Shown here: piece by piece, positions 59,809 to 64,000 of the stretch
Layout of the letters: each line of letters starts with the position of its first letter
Position numbering within the stretch: position 1 is the first letter of the stretch
From: Atlantibacter sp. RC6
Lineage (GTDB): Bacteria > Pseudomonadota > Gammaproteobacteria > Enterobacterales > Enterobacteriaceae
DNA length: 64,000 nt
Direction: 5' to 3'
NCBI RefSeq assembly: GCF_014193285.1
Contig: NZ_JACHZE010000005.1
Coordinates: 62,001 to 126,000 of the forward strand
The notes under the pieces: generated by a model
What the model saw: only the letters and a program-made list of their open reading frames with translations
What the model was told of the DNA's origin: nothing
Database searches by the model: none
Made by a program: the position numbers and the translations under genes

Positions 59809-60519
59809 ATGTTGAGTTTGCATTCAGTGAATCAGTTTTATGGTGAACGCCATGTTTTATGGAATGTAGATCTGGAGATGCTGCCGGGAGAGTGCATTTG
59901 CATTACCGGCGCGCAGGGGATGGGTAAAACCACGCTGTTAAACTGCATTACTGGGCATCTGCCGGTACAGAGCGGCACTATCGTCTGGCGCCATGGCGGG
60001 CTTGCGCCGCAGCAGTTGAACGACGCCAGCGCCGATATGCGCGCGGCGCTGGGTATCGGCTACGTGCCGCATGACCGGCGGATTTTTTCCGGCCTGACGG
60101 TGGAGGAAAACCTGCAAATCGCCCTGCGCGCCGCCGGGGACACCCAGGGCGCTATCCCGGAATCGACCTTTACGCTGTTTCCCGAGCTTTATCCCCTGCG
60201 CCACACGCGCGGCGCGGCGTTGAGCGATGAAAATCAGCAGCGGCTGGCGCTGGCGAATGCGCTGGTGATCCAACCAAGGTTGCTGATTCTGGATGAGCCG
60301 ACGCGCGGCAACAGCGCCGGGTTTATTCACAAGCTGGGTGACGTGCTACTGCGGTTGAACCGCGATTTTGGTCTGTCGATATTGATGGTGGAGCAGCGGA
60401 TGTCCTTTATCCGCCGCGTCGCCGAGCGCTTCTGTCTGTTGCATAAGGGCAGAAGCGTGGCCCAGGGCAGCGTGGCGCAGCTCGATAACCCACGCCTGCT
60501 GCCCTTGCTTCACTGCTAA
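59809..60519 (+). CDS. Orphan ABC ATPase, UrtE/LivF-like, degenerate motifs
   Basis: 236 residues resembling UrtE/LivF ATPases of urea and branched-chain amino acid importers (LSLHSVNQFYGERHVLWNV, GYVPHDRRIFSGLTVEENL, LLILDEPTRG, ILMVEQ). Walker A GAQGMGKT (34-41) and Walker B LLILDEP (158-164) are intact, but the signature is LSDEN (138-142) instead of LSGGQ and the Q-loop glutamine is His88. No permease or binding-protein gene lies nearby. Its stop overlaps the bioD stop tail to tail; it sits between bioD and uvrB, adjacent in E. coli. The frame is open and the ribosome site good (AGGAG), so it is probably expressed; function unknown. Confidence 0.85.
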   Translation: MLSLHSVNQFYGERHVLWNVDLEMLPGECICITGAQGMGKTTLLNCITGHLPVQSGTIVWRHGGLAPQQLNDASADMRAALGIGYVPHDRRIFSGLTVEENLQIALRAAGDTQGAIPESTFTLFPELYPLRHTRGAALSDENQQRLALANALVIQPRLLILDEPTRGNSAGFIHKLGDVLLRLNRDFGLSILMVEQRMSFIRRVAERFCLLHKGRSVAQGSVAQLDNPRLLPLLHC

Positions 60520-61193
60520 TCCAGCAGGGAGATATCCAGAAAACGGCCCGTATCCTGAGCAAACGGGTCGTTGAGCCATGGGATTTCCCCCAGCATCGGC
60601 GCGGGGATGCGCGCCTGTAGCGAGGCTAAATAGTCCTGATGACGCGCGCCGGGCGGCGTAACGTCATTGGCGATCCAGCCCGCCAGCCGCAGCCCGGCGG
60701 CTTGCACCGCCGCCGCGGTCAGCATGGCGTGGTTGATGCAGCCCAGCTTGACGCCCACCACCAGGATCACCGGCAACTGCGCTTCTCTTACCCAATCGGC
60801 AAAGGTCCAGGTTTCACTGAGCGGGGTAAACCAGCCGCCCGCGCCCTCCACCTGCACCCAGTCGGATTTCGTTTCTAATGCCGCCAGTCCCTGCGACATC
60901 ACGGCGCGTTCAATGGCGATACCGCTAGTACGGCTCACCAGATGCGGCGACGTGGGTTCTTCAAATACATAGGGGTTCACTTCGTGATATCCCAGCGCCA
61001 GTGAACTGTTGCGCTGGAGCGCCAGTGCGTCGCTGTTGCGCACGCCCTCAGGGGTGATTTCGCTGCCGGAAGCGACGGGCTTATATCCGGCAGTGCGGTA
61101 GCCCGCGCGTGTTGCCGCCTGCAATAACGCGCAGCTGGCGACGGTTTTGCCCACTTCGGTGTCGGTTCCGGTGACGAACCAGCGTTTACTCAC
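60516..61193 (-). CDS. bioD: Dethiobiotin synthetase BioD
   Basis: 225 residues, as in E. coli, from a GTG start at 61193 that overlaps bioC by eight bases; a start five codons earlier would need a longer overlap. P-loop [12 protein letters not shown] (8-19) and [14 protein letters not shown]-dependent ring closure of diaminopelargonic acid to dethiobiotin. Confidence 0.96.
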   Translation of the reverse strand: MSKRWFVTGTDTEVGKTVASCALLQAATRAGYRTAGYKPVASGSEITPEGVRNSDALALQRNSSLALGYHEVNPYVFEEPTSPHLVSRTSGIAIERAVMSQGLAALETKSDWVQVEGAGGWFTPLSETWTFADWVREAQLPVILVVGVKLGCINHAMLTAAAVQAAGLRLAGWIANDVTPPGARHQDYLASLQARIPAPMLGEIPWLNDPFAQDTGRFLDISLLD

Positions 61194-61944
61194 GGATAAA
61201 TACTCCACAAAAAAGTTGATAGGTCAGCGGAAAGCGTCCGCCCTGTTGCGGCCAGGCCAGCGCCAGCTGCTGTAACTGGCTACGGGTCAACACCCGGTTC
61301 TCGCGCCCGTGATGCAGATGGGTCGCGCCAATGCCCTTCAACGACTGCATGGCGCTGAGCGGATCGGCGAAATGCAGCGTCAGCGGGCTTTGCTGCCAGT
61401 GCAGCGGGTACGGCGCGCAGGCTTCCAGCACCGTTTCGACGGGCATAAACGTATTGGCGTGACAGGCGTTATCCACGCCGCGCCACGCCTGATGCAGCTC
61501 GTCGAGCGATCCGGCCACCAGCGTGCTAAAGGCGATGCGTCCGCCGGGACGCGTCACGCGCCACAGCTCGCGAATTCCACCGCACAGATCGCTGCACCAC
61601 TGCACCGCCAGGTTGCTCCAGGCTAAATCGACGCTGCCCGCTGTCAACGGCAGGTTTTCAATATCGCCCTGTAAATAACGCTGCGCCGCCTGATTGGCCT
61701 CGGCGGCGCTCAGCATCGCGTCGGAAAGATCCAGCGCCGTCACGTAACTCCCCTGCTGCTGCCAGTAACGGCTGAAATGGCCGGTGCCACAGCCCGCATC
61801 AAGCACCCGGTCAAACGAGGTTTTATCCAACAGGCGCAACAGCCGCTCGCCGCTTTCGCGCTGAAACGCGGCGTGCTTGTCATAGTGCGCGGCGGCGCGG
61901 CCAAAGGCGGCGGCAACCGCAGTTTTATTCACGGGTGATGTCAT
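61186..61944 (-). CDS. bioC: Malonyl-ACP O-methyltransferase BioC
   Basis: 252 residues (E. coli 251). SAM methyltransferase that starts pimeloyl synthesis; SAM motif [15 protein letters not shown] (about 47-61). Start at 61944 overlaps the bioF end by 20 bases and matches the family N terminus ([14 protein letters not shown]). Confidence 0.95.
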   Translation of the reverse strand: MTSPVNKTAVAAAFGRAAAHYDKHAAFQRESGERLLRLLDKTSFDRVLDAGCGTGHFSRYWQQQGSYVTALDLSDAMLSAAEANQAAQRYLQGDIENLPLTAGSVDLAWSNLAVQWCSDLCGGIRELWRVTRPGGRIAFSTLVAGSLDELHQAWRGVDNACHANTFMPVETVLEACAPYPLHWQQSPLTLHFADPLSAMQSLKGIGATHLHHGRENRVLTRSQLQQLALAWPQQGGRFPLTYQLFCGVFIRE

Positions 61945-63070
61945 GGAGCGCCTCCAGCAGTGCGTCGATATCCGCGTCGTCATGGGCCGCCGTCAGGGTA
62001 ATACGCAAGCGGGCGCTGCCCGCCGGCACCGTCGGCGGACGGATGGCGGTCACCCACAGCCCACGTTCGCGCAGGCTGGCGGCCAGTTGCAGGGTACGTT
62101 GATTGTCTCCGACGATAATCGGCTGAATGGCGGTTTGAGACGCCGCTAACTGGAGCGGGATCGCGGCCATCTGGCGACGAAAACGCGCGATATGGCGTTG
62201 AAGCGTGGCGCGTTGTTGATCCGCCTGCTGGATCACCGCAACGGCGGTTTGCAGCGCGTGCGCCTGGGCGGGCGGCATGGCGGTGCTGTAAATCAGGTGC
62301 CGGGCAAACTGCACCAGATAATCCGCCAGATCGTCGCTGCACAGCACCGCCGCGCCGCTCAGACCAAAGGCTTTGCCGAAAGTCACCACCAGGATATCCG
62401 GTTTGACGTTGGCCGCCGCGCAACTGCCGCGCCCGCCCTCGCCCACCACGCCGATGCCGTGGGCGTCATCCACCATCAGCAGCGCATTGCGCTTCACCGT
62501 CGCGATCTCAGCCAGCGGCGCGCGGTCGCCATCCATACTGAATACGCCTTCCGTGATTGCCAGTTGCTGGCCGCTAAGGGGTTTGCTCAGCAGGGCTTGT
62601 AGCGACTCAACGTCGTTATGGTGAAAGCGGCGCAGGGTAGCCGGGCTTAAGCTCGCGGCCTCCAGCAGCGAAGCGTGGCTTAGCCTGTCGGCGACGATGC
62701 GGTCCTCTTTTTGCATTAACGCGCTGATTACCGCCTGGTTCGCCGAAAATCCGGAGATAAACAGCAGCGCGCGCGGATAGCCCAGCCACGCCGCCAGGGT
62801 CTGTTCCAGCTGATGATGCGCCTGATGGAAACCGGTCACATGCCCGGAGCCGCCGCTGCCCACGCCGTAGCGCTGTGCGCCCTGCTGCCAGGCCTCGACG
62901 ATAGCCGGATGGCAGCTTAATCCCAGATAGTCGTTACCGGAAAAATTACGGTAGCGCCGGCCCTGGTGGATAAACCCCGTGGCATCGCTTTCCCCGACGA
63001 TCCGGGTACGCAAGGCGTCTGCCGCCCGGCGTTCGTTAAGGGCGGTAGTGATGCGCTGTTGCCAGCTCAT
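61925..63070 (-). CDS. bioF: 8-amino-7-oxononanoate synthase BioF
   Basis: 381 residues (E. coli 384). PLP enzyme joining pimeloyl-ACP and alanine. [24 protein letters not shown] and the PLP lysine in [11 protein letters not shown] (about 235). Overlaps bioB by four bases and bioC by 20. Confidence 0.97.
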   Translation of the reverse strand: MSWQQRITTALNERRAADALRTRIVGESDATGFIHQGRRYRNFSGNDYLGLSCHPAIVEAWQQGAQRYGVGSGGSGHVTGFHQAHHQLEQTLAAWLGYPRALLFISGFSANQAVISALMQKEDRIVADRLSHASLLEAASLSPATLRRFHHNDVESLQALLSKPLSGQQLAITEGVFSMDGDRAPLAEIATVKRNALLMVDDAHGIGVVGEGGRGSCAAANVKPDILVVTFGKAFGLSGAAVLCSDDLADYLVQFARHLIYSTAMPPAQAHALQTAVAVIQQADQQRATLQRHIARFRRQMAAIPLQLAASQTAIQPIIVGDNQRTLQLAASLRERGLWVTAIRPPTVPAGSARLRITLTAAHDDADIDALLEALHDITRE

Positions 63071-64000
63071 ACCGCCGCCGCGTTATAGTAATCGTCGGTA
63101 TCCGGCGTCTGGAGCTGCGCTTCCAGCCGCTGTTGCTGCTCGTTATCCCCCAACAGCACCGCCGTTTGCTCCGGGTTGATGCCCAGTTTGCGGAACAGTT
63201 GCAGGTCTTTGTCCTCTTCCGGGTTCGGCGTGGTCAACAATTTGCAGCCATAGAAAATCGAGTTGGCGCCTGCCATAAAGCACATTGCCTGGGTCTGCTC
63301 GTTCATCTGCTCACGCCCGGCGGAAAGGCGCACAAACGAGGTCGGCATCATGATGCGCGCCACCGCGATGGTGCGGATAAAATCAAAGGCGTCGACATCG
63401 TCGTTATCCGCCAGCGGCGTGCCTTTGACCTTCACCAGCATGTTGATGGGCACGCTCTCCGGTGGCGTCGGCAGGTTAGCCAGTTGCAGCAACAACCCGG
63501 CGCGATCGGTGACGGTTTCACCCAGCCCGACGATGCCCCCGGAACAGACTTTGATCCCGGCGTCGCGCACTTTATCCAGGGTGTCGAGCCGCTCCTGATA
63601 GCTGCGGGTGGTGATGATGTTGCCGTAGAATTCCGGCGAGGTATCGAGGTTGTGGTTGTAGTAGTCCAGCCCCGCCGAGGCCAGGCGTTGGGCCTGCGTA
63701 TCCGACAGCGTACCCAGCGTCATACAGGCTTCCAGGCCCATAGATTTGACGCCCTGTACCATCTGCTCCAGATACGGCATATCGCGCTCATGAGGGTTTT
63801 TCCAGGCCGCGCCCATGCAAAAACGGGTCGAACCCGCAGCTTTGGCTTTGCGCGCCGAATCCAGCACCTGCTCCACTTCCATTAGTTTTTCGGCTTCCAG
63901 GCCGGTTTTGTAGCGCGAGCTTTGCGGGCAATATTTACAGTCTTCCGGGCAGGCCCCGGTCTTGATCGACAGCAGCGTACTGACCTGCACCTGGCGCGGA
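63067..64000 (-). CDS. bioB: Biotin synthase BioB, 5' end outside window
   Basis: 311 residues visible; the frame stays open to the right edge ([15 protein letters not shown]...), matching E. coli BioB from about residue 37 on, so the start lies about 100 bases beyond 64000. Radical SAM cluster CPEDCKYC; it inserts sulfur into dethiobiotin. First gene of bioBFCD; the bioA-bioB operator is outside the window. Confidence 0.97.
   Translation of the reverse strand, partial: PRQVQVSTLLSIKTGACPEDCKYCPQSSRYKTGLEAEKLMEVEQVLDSARKAKAAGSTRFCMGAAWKNPHERDMPYLEQMVQGVKSMGLEACMTLGTLSDTQAQRLASAGLDYYNHNLDTSPEFYGNIITTRSYQERLDTLDKVRDAGIKVCSGGIVGLGETVTDRAGLLLQLANLPTPPESVPINMLVKVKGTPLADNDDVDAFDFIRTIAVARIMMPTSFVRLSAGREQMNEQTQAMCFMAGANSIFYGCKLLTTPNPEEDKDLQLFRKLGINPEQTAVLLGDNEQQQRLEAQLQTPDTDDYYNAAAV

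Overview
The window is a stretch of enterobacterial chromosome (Enterobacteriaceae). Nearly every gene has a close E. coli K-12 counterpart of almost the same length, but gene order and three local insertions or losses show it is not E. coli. It resembles an Enterobacter/Kosakonia-type genome; genus cannot be fixed from sequence alone. All names rest on recognising protein sequence and gene order by eye; no database search was run.

Layout. 1-17294 (minus strand) is the colanic acid capsule operon from wzxC (cut by the left edge) back to wza: export and kinase genes (wza-wzb-wzc), glycosyltransferases and acetyltransferases (wcaA-F, wcaI), GDP-fucose and GDP-mannose supply (gmd, fcl, gmm, cpsB, cpsG) and the initiating transferase wcaJ. 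Its leader (17295-18038) carries a JUMPstart/ops element and an RcsAB-type box, and is shared with divergent yegH. At 19602-19641 the window jumps to the region that in E. coli lies near 18 min: ybiT, ldtB, ybiR-mntR, the tiny mntS, opgE, ompX, rhtA, dps, glnHPQ, ybiO, rlmF, mcbA, ybiJ, an adenine deaminase gene, ybiB-dinG, rhlE, cecR-ybhGFSR, ybhQ, ybhP-clsB-ybhN, ybhL, moaABCDE, ybhK, uvrB, an orphan ABC ATPase gene and bioBFCD (bioB cut by the right edge).

Relative to E. coli, the yegH-ybiT junction is what a single inversion across the terminus would give. Other differences are an adenine deaminase gene between ybiJ and ybiB, absence of fiu/ybiX/ybiI/ybiC and of ybhM, and a UrtE/LivF-like ATPase gene between bioD and the uvrB control region, with degenerate signature and Q-loop motifs.

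Functional groups: capsule synthesis with its envelope-stress promoter; manganese control (mntR, ybiR, mntS, MntR box); nitrogen-controlled glutamine uptake (NtrC sites, sigma-54 promoter, tandem hairpins between glnH and glnP); SOS genes with LexA boxes (dinG, uvrB); a TetR-controlled exporter (cecR-ybhGFSR); lipid and envelope genes (clsB operon); molybdenum cofactor synthesis (ModE site, probable Moco riboswitch); biotin synthesis. I see no tRNA, rRNA, CRISPR array, insertion sequence or prophage. I found no wholly new system; the best leads are the orphan ATPase, the inversion junction, an undescribed palindrome before ybhP, CRP/FNR-like boxes before ybiJ and ade, and a terminator-like hairpin before rhtA.
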